Source: Gemmatimonadota bacterium (lineage in GTDB: Bacteria; Gemmatimonadota; Gemmatimonadetes; Longimicrobiales; Gaopeijiaceae). From it: a stretch of DNA of 64,000 nucleotides. The stretch spans positions 1 to 64,000 of the forward strand of contig JBBEBG010000020.1 in the NCBI GenBank assembly GCA_040882465.1, written 5' to 3'. This document shows, one piece after another, positions 54,391 through 63,603 of this stretch. The first letter of the stretch is position 1. Every line of letters begins with the position of its first letter. The translations under genes and the position numbers were made by a program. Below the pieces are notes generated by a model, which worked only from the letters and a program-made list of their open reading frames with translations, searched no databases and was not told where the DNA came from.

Positions 54391-55728
54391 ATGTTCGACG
54401 TTGCGGTCTACGGGTCCGGATTCGCCGGATTCGCCCTTGCCACCCGGCTTGTGGAGCGTGGCAAGTCGGTCCTCGTCGTGGAGCGAGGTCCTCGCAACGA
54501 CCTCCGAACTTCGGCAGAGCTCGCGAGAATCCGTTTCCCCTGGGAGCCCGTCGAGTCGGGTGGATTCGACTTCGGAGTCGAGGCACTGGAAGCCTTCGCG
54601 AACGTGCCGCGTTTCCAGGGGGTCGGAGGAACCTCCATGCTTTGGTCGGGCAAGTGGCGCACGCTCGATTCTGTTGACTTCGCACGGAGAATGGGCGAAC
54701 GCGGCTGGCCTTTCGATCGGGCCTCCCTGGAGCCCCACGACGAGGCAGTGGCCCGCAGGTTCGGATTTTCCCTCGAAGAAGAACCCGAGTTCGAGGGCCT
54801 GCGGCACCGGGTCCTGTCGGCCGGGCTGCGGCTCGTGCGGATCGCACTTCCGAAGAGTCCAGTTCGCCTTGCAGGCAAGTGGTTGGCCCTCGAGGAGACC
54901 GCGGCGCTCCGCCTTCAAACCGACGCCCGAGAGATTGAGTTCGCGATGAAGTCCGGTCGAATCCTCTCGGCGAGGTGCCGGGGGGCAGAAGGACACCCAT
55001 GGTTCGAAATCGAGGCCAACACCCACGTCGTGGCGGCGGGAGGGATCGCATCGACGGCACTGGTCGCCCACCTCGTCGCCCAAGCGGGCACGGGCAACAG
55101 GCCCTTCATGGGAGGATACATGGACCACCCCAAGGGGGAGGTCGGGCAGATGAGGCCCCGTCATCACCTGGACGATCTGGAGCTACTCTTGCAAGCCGAC
55201 GAGTCCCAGAGGCTCTACGCCGTCACCCTCCCCGAGGAGGAGATCATCGCCGAGGGAATGGGGAATCACACGATCTTCCTTTGGAGCCAACGGTCAGGGG
55301 CATCCGGCGCGCGCCGGCCATCCCGGAGCCGCCGGGTGCAGATGGTCATCAATGCGGAGCAGTTCCCGGAACCATGGAATGGCGTCAGCTGCCCCGATGG
55401 GAACACGGTGAGGTGGAGAATCTCGGGCGAGACCCGGCGCGATGTGGACCGATTCCTATCGCTCATACTCCCCCGCCTCGAGGCCTACTTCGGGCCCGTC
55501 ACCCGTGCGAGGTGGATCCCGCTCCGCGGGGCCAGCCACCCGGCTGGTTGCACCCCATACTCCACCTCTCCTGCCCCCGGCGAACTGCACCCGGATGGAC
55601 GGATCGAGGGGATCGACAATGCCTTCTGCGCCTCGTCTTCCGGGTTTCCTTTCGCCGGCTCGGCGAACCCCACTCTGACGGTCGCCGCACTCGCTGATCG
55701 ACTGGCCTCGCGCCTCTCCTCCCCTTGA
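54391..55728 (+). CDS. FAD-dependent GMC-type oxidoreductase
   Basis: A 445-residue flavoprotein with DVAVYGSGFAGFALATRL (dinucleotide-binding GxGxxG), VVERGPRND, FQGVGGTSMLWSGKW (the GGxS/T-x-x-W region of GMC proteins) and a C-terminal block CASSSGFPFAGSANPTLT, which contains the active-site region and the P-x-x-T/NPT motif. GMC enzymes oxidise alcohols or sugars. No signal peptide, so it is cytosolic. Divergent from the ABC exporter; its stop is coupled to the 55725 gene (TTGA). Confidence 0.8.
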   Translation: MFDVAVYGSGFAGFALATRLVERGKSVLVVERGPRNDLRTSAELARIRFPWEPVESGGFDFGVEALEAFANVPRFQGVGGTSMLWSGKWRTLDSVDFARRMGERGWPFDRASLEPHDEAVARRFGFSLEEEPEFEGLRHRVLSAGLRLVRIALPKSPVRLAGKWLALEETAALRLQTDAREIEFAMKSGRILSARCRGAEGHPWFEIEANTHVVAAGGIASTALVAHLVAQAGTGNRPFMGGYMDHPKGEVGQMRPRHHLDDLELLLQADESQRLYAVTLPEEEIIAEGMGNHTIFLWSQRSGASGARRPSRSRRVQMVINAEQFPEPWNGVSCPDGNTVRWRISGETRRDVDRFLSLILPRLEAYFGPVTRARWIPLRGASHPAGCTPYSTSPAPGELHPDGRIEGIDNAFCASSSGFPFAGSANPTLTVAALADRLASRLSSP

Positions 55729-56699
55729 GACCAACCGCGAACGTCCTTGTCGCCGGCGCAGGATGGCGCGTCACCGCTTTCGTCGTTCCGGCTCTCCGGG
55801 CGCTGGGGATCGCACCCGATGAGATTCACGTCCTCCGACGTAAAGACGCTCCGCTCGGAGGCCCGCTCTCGGGTGCGCGTCGCGTCGATTGGGGAGGGTT
55901 GGCACCCTCGTACGAGCTGACGATCAACTGCGTTTCACAGGAGGCATTAGTGAGAGTGCAATCCCGGCTGGTGGACCGGTTCCCGTCGGCGATCCACTTC
56001 TGCGATACCCCAATTGTCGCCCGCGCCTCCGAGATCCCACACGCCTGGAGGTTGGCTCGCCGCGCCCGCCTCTATTCATTGGAGGACTGGCCTTCCATGC
56101 CGAACCTCCAGCCCCTTCTCGGCCTTTTCGCGGGGGGTCGGTCGCCGGCTACGCTCCGCTTCGAGCACATCGGCATCGACACGCACTTCCTGTCCGTCGC
56201 CCGCACTGCGCGGGCCATGGGAATGGGGCAACAGCTACGCGTGGCGATCAGACGTCGCGGAAATGTCACGGTTCGGTCGCTCGACGGCGCCGTGTCCGCC
56301 ACGCGCACCGGCGCCAAAGACTACGGGCGCGCGAAGATTCTCGCATGGAACGGCAATACGATCCTGGAGGACTTCTTGGGCGTAGACCAGAGGGAGGATG
56401 GCATGACGCCGTCGGACCACCCCGAAGTCGTCTCCAGAGAGCTGGCCGGCGATCGACTGCGCTACCTCCGAGGAGGCGTCCCCTTTGCCGAGGTCGTCAT
56501 TTCGCGGGAGATGACGAGTTCGATCTTGGAAGAGCCGGGAAGGAAGGGAGTACACGAACTCGACAAGTGTGTGGCGCTGATGCGTCTCTTTCGGTCGGCG
56601 CTCGAAGGAAGACCGGAAGGATACGGATACATCGACTCGATTGCCGATACCTGCGTGGCCTGGTGGATTGGACGGGGAAAGATCACACCCGCCTGGTAG
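55725..56699 (+). CDS. unassigned dinucleotide-binding-like protein
   Basis: A 324-residue protein starting with TTG inside the preceding stop (TTGA). It begins NVLVAGAGWRVTAFVVPALRALGI, a Rossmann-like strand-loop-helix, then IHFCDTPIV and a block RFEHIGIDTHFLSVARTARA. Later residues include LRVAIRRRGN and GYIDSIADTCVAWW. It loosely resembles Gfo/Idh oxidoreductases but lacks a clear EKP motif, so I leave function open. A 54-codon fragment of a second copy is at 26678-26839. Coupled to the GMC oxidoreductase, with which it may act. Confidence 0.7.
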   Translation: MRPTANVLVAGAGWRVTAFVVPALRALGIAPDEIHVLRRKDAPLGGPLSGARRVDWGGLAPSYELTINCVSQEALVRVQSRLVDRFPSAIHFCDTPIVARASEIPHAWRLARRARLYSLEDWPSMPNLQPLLGLFAGGRSPATLRFEHIGIDTHFLSVARTARAMGMGQQLRVAIRRRGNVTVRSLDGAVSATRTGAKDYGRAKILAWNGNTILEDFLGVDQREDGMTPSDHPEVVSRELAGDRLRYLRGGVPFAEVVISREMTSSILEEPGRKGVHELDKCVALMRLFRSALEGRPEGYGYIDSIADTCVAWWIGRGKITPAW

Positions 56700-56825
56700 T
56701 CGCCCTTCCTCACATCCCATGCGGGGAGCCGCCCGCTCGGTCAGTTCCGCGATCGACCTGGACACTGCTCCGAGCCCCTTTTCGACGTCCCCACAGCGGC
56801 GCGAGCGGGTCTCCTTGCGTGTCCG

Positions 56826-57815
56826 TCAATCTCTCTCTGCGAACCTTCGCACTCGCTCCCCCACGGCAGACATCGTGGCACTGATGAGATAGGGGATCAT
56901 CCGGAACCCGCCGATTCGACGGTAGGCTTCCCCTATCCGCCACAGCCTGGTTCCAGGGTCCACCCGGAGCCGCCTGGGCAGCGGTCTGAGCAGCGCGGCC
57001 TCCAATCGATCGAAGTCGTCTCCCACGCATTGGAGTGGGGATTTCTCACGCAGACCGGACTCTTCGAGAACGCGCCGGGCACGCTCCACATACTCGAGAG
57101 CATCGACCCGCGCGAGCTCCGAGCTGCCATATCCATCAAAGAAACCGCGCGTCGCAATCGCGAATTCAGGGTCCTGTGCCCCGGATGCTTTCCATTGGGG
57201 GACCTTTTCCACGAGCCATTCCGGAAACTTCTGTCCCTGCACGAACGTCTTCCGAAAGATGTCGCGGTAGTACTGCTCGTAATCGTGGACCCCAGACACA
57301 ACCCGTGATGCCAGGGAAGGAGCCCCTCGCATCGCCAATCGTGCAAGTGCCGCACTCTCCGGCCGCAGCTCAACGCCGGGAGGGCCGAGCGCATCCAGGG
57401 CTACATCGAGAAGACGCGTCCGGTACACACGATTCCCTGCATGTCGATACGTTCCCGCAAACTTGTCGAGGACAAGACCCTCAGCCTGCACGAAGGAGTC
57501 CGGCATTCCCGCCGCCACAGCCAAGAGGTCCCGTAGCGCCCCTTCTCGAACGAGCACGTCGGCATCGACGGTGACCATCCATTCGGCCCCGCTCTCCAGT
57601 CCGATCTGATAACAGCGCCGAAGAGCACGCTCGAAGGGCTGTTCGTTTACGACGTGGCAAATCGCTCCGTCCAGTTGGCGCCGGAGCGATGCCAGGCAAG
57701 CGTCGATCGTCCGTTCACCGGCCGACCGGACTGCGACGATGAAGGAATCTCGATCTGCGGACGGCCCCATGGGCAGCGGTATTCCTTCGTTTGGCATGCC
57801 TTCGAGTTCGCTCAT
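56826..57815 (-). CDS. GT-A glycosyltransferase-like protein (copy B)
   Basis: A 329-residue paralogue of 38215-39147. TVDADVLVREGALRDLL carries the DxD; FVQAEGLVLDKFAGTYRHAGNRVYRT and HDYEQYYRDIFRKTFVQGQKFPEWL match the paralogue closely. Overall it is intact. An internal ATG at 57770 (MGPSADRD) is an alternative start. Directly upstream, where the partner GT4 gene would be, only its last ~30 codons remain. Confidence 0.75.
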   Translation of the reverse strand: MSELEGMPNEGIPLPMGPSADRDSFIVAVRSAGERTIDACLASLRRQLDGAICHVVNEQPFERALRRCYQIGLESGAEWMVTVDADVLVREGALRDLLAVAAGMPDSFVQAEGLVLDKFAGTYRHAGNRVYRTRLLDVALDALGPPGVELRPESAALARLAMRGAPSLASRVVSGVHDYEQYYRDIFRKTFVQGQKFPEWLVEKVPQWKASGAQDPEFAIATRGFFDGYGSSELARVDALEYVERARRVLEESGLREKSPLQCVGDDFDRLEAALLRPLPRRLRVDPGTRLWRIGEAYRRIGGFRMIPYLISATMSAVGERVRRFAERD

Positions 57816-57864
57816 CGCCAGACTCGGCGATGGAACCTCGCAAGATCGTAGCCGGCCCAGCTCT

Positions 57865-57970
57865 TCAGAACGAAAGCTCGTCGAACTTGTACCAACCGGA
57901 ACCTTGCGCGTACGGGTGAATGCAGGGCAGGGTTACAGAAACCCGAGTCGGCGATGGACGCTCATAATGC
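57865..57970 (-). pseudogene. tail of a GT4 gene paralogous to 39147-40472
   Basis: Ends in IHPYAQGSGWYKFDELSF then TGA, matching NRHPFAQGSGWYPLDALPF of the intact gene. Only about the last 30 codons are left before the sequence runs into the purD upstream region. The order GT4-tail then GT-A transferase repeats that of 40472-38215, so the pair was duplicated and one member deleted. The rest of 57816-58074 shows no gene. Confidence 0.75.
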
Positions 57971-58074
57971 CGCCTCACCTAATAGGTTGGTCTCTTGGCT
58001 CACGAGGGGCACCGGCACCGAGTTCCCCATTCCCTTCCTTTGACTCCCCCCTCCCCCCGGCATACCCTTCGCCC

Positions 58075-59361
58075 ATGAAGATCCTGGTAGTCGGCAACGG
58101 AGGGCGGGAGCACGCCCTCCTCTGGAAGCTCTCGCGTGATGAGCCTTCGTCCGAGCTTTTCGCCACACGCCCGAATCCGGGAATGGCGAAGCTCGCGCGA
58201 GCGGTGGATCTCGCTCCAGCCGACATCGAGGGCCTCGCCTCATGGGCTGAAGGAAACGGAATCGGCCTCACCGTCGTGGGCCCCGAGGTTCCCCTCGCGA
58301 ACGGCGTCGTAGATGTCTTCCGGAAACGATCGCTTCCGGTCTTCGGGCCCTCCGCCGCCGCCGCGCGCATCGAGTCCTCCAAGGCCTTTGCCAAGGAGCT
58401 CATGGCTCGGGCCAGCGTTCCGACCGCGGAGTATCGGACATTTACTCGGTGGACCGAGGCGGAGCCCTACGTTCGGAAGACTGGGGGACCGCTGGTAGTG
58501 AAAGCTTCGGGGCTCGCGGCCGGCAAGGGAGCCTTGGTCTGCCACTCCACGGACGATGCGTTGGACGCGGCCCGCGAGATGCTCGAAGAGAAGGCCTTCG
58601 GCGAGGCGGGGTCCGAGATCGTCGTCGAGGAATACATGGAAGGGGAAGAGCTCTCCGTTTTCGGGATCACGGACGGCCGGCACGTCACCCTCCTCCTCCC
58701 TTCACAGGATCACAAGCGGATCGGTGAAGGGGACACCGGCCCGAACACCGGTGGGATGGGTGCCTATGCACCGGTTCCTCTCATCGGACCCGAAGTCCTT
58801 GCCCAGATCGAAGAATCCATCTTTCACCCGGTCCTCGATGCGCTCGAGCGAGGGGCCATGCCCTTCCGTGGCCTGCTTTATGCTGGGCTCATGCGCACCG
58901 CCACGGGGCCTCGCGTCATCGAGTTCAACTGCCGTTTCGGCGATCCCGAGACACAGGCAGTCCTCCCTCTCATGCAGAGCTCCCTTCTCGACCTGATGGT
59001 CGCGGTCGCACGCGGCGGAAGCATTGCCGGCGCCACCTCCGAGTGGAAGGAGGGCGCCGCCCTGAACACGGTGCTTGCGTCCGGCGGCTATCCCGGACAG
59101 TACCAGAAGGGAAAGGAGATCTCTATCCCTGAGGATCTGGAGGTGTCGGAGGGTACCCTCCTCTTCCACGCGGGAACAGCGGAGGACAACGGGCGCCTTC
59201 TCACGGCCGGCGGGCGGGTATTCTCGGTCGTGGGCGTCGGCGGGGACCTCCAGGAGGCCCGAACCCGCAGCCTCGAAGGTGCCGAGCGGATCAGCTTCGA
59301 GGGGAAGACCTTTCGGCGAGACATCGGCTGGAGGGCCTTTTCTTCGGGCGCAGGCGCTTAG
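58075..59361 (+). CDS. purD: phosphoribosylamine-glycine ligase
   Basis: A 428-residue ATP-grasp enzyme joining glycine to phosphoribosylamine in purine synthesis. Motifs: KILVVGNGGREHALLWKL, VGPEVPLANGVVDVF, FGPSAAAARIESSK, VVKASGLAAGKGALVC, DTGPNTGGMGAY and EFNCRFGDPETQAVLP. Length is standard. The ATG at 58075 begins MKILVVGNGG, the usual N-terminus. Housekeeping gene; it probably marks the chromosomal side of the polysaccharide island. Confidence 0.97.
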   Translation: MKILVVGNGGREHALLWKLSRDEPSSELFATRPNPGMAKLARAVDLAPADIEGLASWAEGNGIGLTVVGPEVPLANGVVDVFRKRSLPVFGPSAAAARIESSKAFAKELMARASVPTAEYRTFTRWTEAEPYVRKTGGPLVVKASGLAAGKGALVCHSTDDALDAAREMLEEKAFGEAGSEIVVEEYMEGEELSVFGITDGRHVTLLLPSQDHKRIGEGDTGPNTGGMGAYAPVPLIGPEVLAQIEESIFHPVLDALERGAMPFRGLLYAGLMRTATGPRVIEFNCRFGDPETQAVLPLMQSSLLDLMVAVARGGSIAGATSEWKEGAALNTVLASGGYPGQYQKGKEISIPEDLEVSEGTLLFHAGTAEDNGRLLTAGGRVFSVVGVGGDLQEARTRSLEGAERISFEGKTFRRDIGWRAFSSGAGA

Positions 59362-59408
59362 GCGTCTTCGGCCCCGCCCCCGGCGATCGGAGCCTCGGAA
59401 GCCCCCCC

Positions 59409-60326
59409 ATGCCCGAACTCCCGGAAGCGGAAACCATCGCGCGCGGGCTGCGGGCCCCTCTCCGCGACCGGATCGTGTCGCGCATCAGAGTCGTGCATCC
59501 GGACCTTCTCGAGGACTCGCCGGGTCGCTTCCGCAGGGAACTGGAGGGACGAACGCTCGGCCCGATCGGCCGCCGCGGAAAGAACCTCGTGATCGGGGCT
59601 CGCAGGGGAACGGACGACCTTCACCGCGTGGTCGTGAACCTGGGGATGTCGGGGCAGCTCCTCCATCGGGAGAAGGACTCGTCGGCGCCGCCGCCGAGCC
59701 ACCCAGGGGTGTGGTTCCACTTGGACGACGGATGCCAGCTGGTCTATCACGACCCGCGCCGATTCGGCCGCGTTCGCCTCCTCGACGGAGAGCACTATCA
59801 TCGGTGGTCGCGGTCGCTCGGACCCGAGCCGCTCGGCGCCGCCTTTACTCCCGCACGCCTTCACAAGGATCTCGCTCGGTCCGCCGCGCCCCTTCGCTCC
59901 TGGCTTCTCGACCAAAGAAAGGTCGCCGGAGTCGGAAACATCTACGCGAATGAAGCGCTCTTTCTGGCGCGGCTCCATCCAGAAACCCGCGGACTTGACG
60001 TACCTGGACGCCGTGTGGCGGTCCTTCATTCCGCGATCCAGGACGTCCTGCGCGACGCGATTCGGGCGAGGGGGACGACCCTCCGCGACTACCGCACGGC
60101 CGAGGGATGGAAAGGGAGCTACGCGGCGCGACTTCGGGTATACGGCCGCGAAGGTCTTCCCTGTCACGACTGCGGAAGTGTGATCGTTCGCTCGGTGTTC
60201 GGCGGGCGCTCGGCCTTCCACTGTCCTCGTTGTCAGCGGCTCCCGGGAGGCACACCCGAAAGAAGCGGAAATGGCACGCCACCCGGGAACCGCGTGCCGC
60301 TGCCTAGTCGATGGGGATGTCGGTGA
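59409..60326 (+). CDS. mutM: formamidopyrimidine-DNA glycosylase
   Basis: A 305-residue DNA repair enzyme removing oxidised purines. The N-terminal PELPEAET supplies catalytic Pro2 and Glu3; LGMSGQL, the H2TH region VAGVGNIYANEALF and the C-terminal zinc finger (CHDCG ... CPRCQ) are intact. About 30 residues beyond the zinc finger (GTPERSGNG...) are extra and run 23 bp into the convergent halogenase-like gene's 3' end. Separated from purD by 47 bp. Confidence 0.95.
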   Translation: MPELPEAETIARGLRAPLRDRIVSRIRVVHPDLLEDSPGRFRRELEGRTLGPIGRRGKNLVIGARRGTDDLHRVVVNLGMSGQLLHREKDSSAPPPSHPGVWFHLDDGCQLVYHDPRRFGRVRLLDGEHYHRWSRSLGPEPLGAAFTPARLHKDLARSAAPLRSWLLDQRKVAGVGNIYANEALFLARLHPETRGLDVPGRRVAVLHSAIQDVLRDAIRARGTTLRDYRTAEGWKGSYAARLRVYGREGLPCHDCGSVIVRSVFGGRSAFHCPRCQRLPGGTPERSGNGTPPGNRVPLPSRWGCR

Positions 60327-61569
60327 GATATTGCTGCCAGAGGTGCCCTGGAGTGCTTTCCACCTTCTCGATCACCTCTCGCATGGCGTCGAGCGCCTTC
60401 GCGTTGCCTCGGTCGTACACGTCGCCCTGGAGCAGTTGCAGGACCTGAAGTCGATACTCCTTCTTGTCGATGAACCAGGTGAACAGGTGGAGGAGCTTGT
60501 AGTAGAGACGGATGAACTCATACCATACCTCGACTCCGGCCCGCAGCTTGGTTTCGTATTCGAGGAATGCCGAGGCACTCAGGTCGCCCTTCTCCAGCGC
60601 TGCCGCTATCGCCTCTGACGCGAACTTGGCGCTGTAGGCGGCGACGCTGACACCCGAGGAGAAGATGGGGTCGACGAAGCGCGCCGCGTCCCCGACTAGG
60701 AGCCAGCCGTTGCCGGCGAATGACGACATCGAGTAGCTGTAGTCGCCCTCAGCCTTGAGGTCGTTGATCCTGCGGGCCACGGCCATGGCCTCTTGGAGAT
60801 CGGGGTTGCTGGCGACCATCTCCTCGAAATGTTCCTCGGAACGGCCCCGAGATTTCTTGAAGACCGACTTCTCAGTCACCACACCCATCGAGGTGACGGT
60901 GTCGGTGATCGGGATCTGCCAGGCCCACCCTCGCTCGACAGGAAGGAAGTATATGTGGATGAAATCGGCCGTGGGACCGCTACCCCGACTCACGTCCTCG
61001 TACCATGCGTGCAGGGCGAACTGATCGAAGATGGGGTCGTTCTTCTTCAGCCGCAGCTGGCTTCCCAGGACAGTGCTCCGCCCGCTGGCGTCGACGACGA
61101 TCTTGGCGGGGAGCGTCACCTCCTCCCCTTCGATGGAGACAGTGACCCCCGATGCAAATCCGTCTTCGAACTGCACTCCCTTGACCTGCGCGCCTTGAAG
61201 GACCCTCGACCCTAGTTCGCTGGCGTGGCGCAGGAGGAGCAGGTCGAACCTGCTGCGATCGACATGGTAGGTGTAGTCCTGATCGATCCCTGGTTGAGGA
61301 AACTCCTTGAACCAAATGGCGTATTCGCCTTTCGTAGTCGTCGGATGCCATGACGCCCCGTATTTCCTGGGAAACTTCTCCCGCTCCATCGTCTCGAGGA
61401 ACCCGATCTCCTTGAACACCCTCGTGGTGGCGGTGACCATCGATTCGCCAACGTGGGCCCGAGGATGCATCTGTTTGTCGATGATCAAGTTGTCGATGCC
61501 GGCCATGGACAGGTACGAGCCGATGAAGGCTCCAGCCGGCCCACCACCAATGATGATTACGTCGGTCAT
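60304..61569 (-). CDS. flavin-dependent halogenase-like protein 1
   Basis: A 421-residue FAD-dependent enzyme. GGGPAG at 8-13 binds FAD; GES at 41-43 and Lys69 in FPRKYGASW correspond to the GE... and catalytic Lys of FADH2-dependent halogenases. The W215-x-W-x-IP motif (GWAWQIP) is the hallmark that separates halogenases from related monooxygenases. LLVGDAARFVDPIFSSGVS is the second flavin region. Most like the pyrrole/carrier-protein-bound type. Predicted to transfer chloride or bromide via HOX, but it could equally be a geranylgeranyl-reductase-like flavoenzyme. Divergent from a paralogue at 62166. Confidence 0.75.
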   Translation of the reverse strand: MTDVIIIGGGPAGAFIGSYLSMAGIDNLIIDKQMHPRAHVGESMVTATTRVFKEIGFLETMEREKFPRKYGASWHPTTTKGEYAIWFKEFPQPGIDQDYTYHVDRSRFDLLLLRHASELGSRVLQGAQVKGVQFEDGFASGVTVSIEGEEVTLPAKIVVDASGRSTVLGSQLRLKKNDPIFDQFALHAWYEDVSRGSGPTADFIHIYFLPVERGWAWQIPITDTVTSMGVVTEKSVFKKSRGRSEEHFEEMVASNPDLQEAMAVARRINDLKAEGDYSYSMSSFAGNGWLLVGDAARFVDPIFSSGVSVAAYSAKFASEAIAAALEKGDLSASAFLEYETKLRAGVEVWYEFIRLYYKLLHLFTWFIDKKEYRLQVLQLLQGDVYDRGNAKALDAMREVIEKVESTPGHLWQQYLTDIPID

Positions 61570-61588
61570 CACGACTCCTCGGATACCC

Positions 61589-61777
61589 CTAACCCAGTTT
61601 GACCTTGCGCAGCATGGTACTCGCCGCGAGAAGCTCCCCAAGAGAGAGCGCGCTGATTCGCCCACGTGACCGCTCGTGCAGATAGAGCTTGATCAAGTCC
61701 TCCTTCGGCATGACGTCGGCACCTCCGCCGATCGCTTCCTCGTTCGGGCCGAGCCCAGACCAGTCCTGTGAATCCAA
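61589..61777 (-). CDS. small hypothetical protein upstream of halogenase 1
   Basis: A 62-residue frame whose stop is 19 bp before the halogenase ATG, same strand. An internal Met (MPKEDLIKLYLHERSRGR) would give 40 residues: basic, amphipathic and ending SLGELLAASTMLRKVKLG. No recognised domain, and no carrier-protein Ser motif. It could be a leader peptide, a small partner protein or chance. Listed because of position. Confidence 0.35.
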   Translation of the reverse strand: MDSQDWSGLGPNEEAIGGGADVMPKEDLIKLYLHERSRGRISALSLGELLAASTMLRKVKLG

Positions 61778-62165
61778 TGACCTTGAGAGAAGGGAATCTT
61801 AGGCTCCTCGGGTCAGGGAGGCCAAGATAGGGCGGGGTTTCCGAGAGGTCCAACAACTTCCTGAACGGGGCTGGGCGGATGGGCGACGGTCGCCGTGCCC
61901 GTTTCCGGGCGTCTTGTCTCAACCCTCTCCGCCGGACCTCCAGGGCATTGCTGCACTCATTCATGCGGCGGTAAGTTCTCGGCCGCCGGCGTGCGGCCCG
62001 ATCCCCGGTCGCTCCGTCGGTCAGGGAGGGGGTGCGTGACTTGGGCGCTCCCGCCGAAAGTTTGCGGGCGGTACGCTATTGGTACCGCGCATCAAGCATT
62101 GCACGCGAGCCTCACCCGAATCGTAACCTTCGTCGTGAGGGCGCCACTGATCGCGGGCATGGGTC
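61778..62165. other. intergenic region between divergent halogenase-like genes
   Basis: About 388 bp with no convincing coding sequence. It should contain the promoters of both divergent transcripts. The A/T-richer stretches around 61790-61830 are the likeliest sites, but I cannot define -35/-10 boxes. Confidence 0.4.
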
Positions 62166-63542
62166 TTGCCCAAAGCCATCCTGGTCAAACGTCTCATCCC
62201 GGAGAATTCTTACTTGGACTTCGATTTCGACGTAGCCATCGTCGGCGGCGGCCCTGCCGGCTCCACGACCGCGACCTACCTCGCACAGGCCGGAATCGAT
62301 TGTGTCGTCCTCGAACGCGAGACCTTCCCCAGACCGCATGTCGGCGAGTCCTTGGTTCCTTCCACGACTAGAATCCTTCGGGAGATTGGATTCCTCGAGC
62401 AGATGGAGGCCAATGGCTTTCCGCGAAAATACGGTGCCGCGTGGACCACACCGCACGGACTGCGCGCATACGACCACGATTGGGAAGGCATCGCGCCATC
62501 GGACCAGGTGGATGTCCGATTCGATGAGGTTACACAGGAGGGCGTCGGCCAAAGCTATACTTACCATGTGGATCGAGGAAAATTCGACCACCTCTTACTT
62601 CAGCATGCCGCCAACGCAGGAGCCGAAGTGGGCGAAGGGGAGGCGGTTACGGCAATCGAATTTCTCGATGAGGGCGTCCGCGTTCGCTCGAATACTGGTC
62701 GTGGCCCGAAGCAGGTGACCGCCCGGATGGTGGTTGACGCCTCGGGCCGCCGCACCCTCTTGGGGAACCAGCTTCGGCTTCGAGTGCAGGATCCCGTATT
62801 TGACCAATACGCCCTCCACACCTGGTTCGAAGGGTACGATCGGGGAGGCGGCGAGAAAGCGGACTACATCTGGATCCACTTCCTCCCCGTCAGTAATTCG
62901 TGGATCTGGCAGATTCCGATCACCGACGCGATCACGAGCTTTGGTGTCGTCACTCAAAAGAGAAACTTCAAAGCGGCCAAAGACTCTCTCGACGAATTCT
63001 TCTGGAAATGTGTCGAGCAGCGTCCGGATCTACATGAGAAGCTTCGCGCATCTCACCAGCTCCGTCCCTTCAAGCCCGAAGGAGACTACAGCTATGCGAT
63101 GAAGCGGATTGCCGGCGATCGCTTCGTGTTGGTCGGGGACGCGGCGCGGTTCGTCGATCCAATCTTTTCGAGCGGCGTAAGCATCGCCCTGAACAGCGCG
63201 CGAATGGCCAGCAGGGATATCCAGCGTGCCTTCCACGAGGGGAACTTCTCGGAAGGCGCATTCGAGACCTTCTCCGAAACCATGCGGAACGGCTGCAAGC
63301 ACTGGTACGAGTTCATTCGGCTTTATTATCGGCTCAACGTCCTCTTCACCTACTTCGTCAGCCATCCAACTTACCGACTGGATGTACTCAGGCTCCTACA
63401 GGGCGATGTCTTTGGGCGGGAGGAACCACCGGTTCTGGCGAAGATGCGGGAGATCGCCGCGGAGGTAGAGCAGAACGAGCGGCATGTTTGGCATGACCTG
63501 CTGGGCGATCTGACGTCACATGCATTCGAGCCTCAGTTCTAG
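62166..63542 (+). CDS. flavin-dependent halogenase-like protein 2
   Basis: A 458-residue paralogue of the 60304 gene with all key motifs: GGGPAG at 27-32, GES at 60-62, Lys88 in FPRKYGAAW, and W246-x-W-x-IP (SWIWQIP). LVGDAARFVDPIFSSGVS and the C-terminal helices (LYYRLNVLFTYFVSHPTYRLDVLRLLQGD) also match. Start is a TTG at 62166; no in-frame ATG precedes the flavin motif. It is followed 61 bp later by an acyl carrier protein, suggesting the substrate is tethered to that carrier. Confidence 0.75.
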   Translation: MPKAILVKRLIPENSYLDFDFDVAIVGGGPAGSTTATYLAQAGIDCVVLERETFPRPHVGESLVPSTTRILREIGFLEQMEANGFPRKYGAAWTTPHGLRAYDHDWEGIAPSDQVDVRFDEVTQEGVGQSYTYHVDRGKFDHLLLQHAANAGAEVGEGEAVTAIEFLDEGVRVRSNTGRGPKQVTARMVVDASGRRTLLGNQLRLRVQDPVFDQYALHTWFEGYDRGGGEKADYIWIHFLPVSNSWIWQIPITDAITSFGVVTQKRNFKAAKDSLDEFFWKCVEQRPDLHEKLRASHQLRPFKPEGDYSYAMKRIAGDRFVLVGDAARFVDPIFSSGVSIALNSARMASRDIQRAFHEGNFSEGAFETFSETMRNGCKHWYEFIRLYYRLNVLFTYFVSHPTYRLDVLRLLQGDVFGREEPPVLAKMREIAAEVEQNERHVWHDLLGDLTSHAFEPQF

Positions 63543-63603
63543 CGGGAACCGGACTGGACGCTCATGAAAGCGCCGGACCCGAGAATAGGAGATTGGAATC
63601 GCG

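Noticed and set aside
54194-55060. N-terminal extension of the ABC exporter frame
   Set aside because: It overlaps the divergent GMC oxidoreductase gene completely and lacks any family match.
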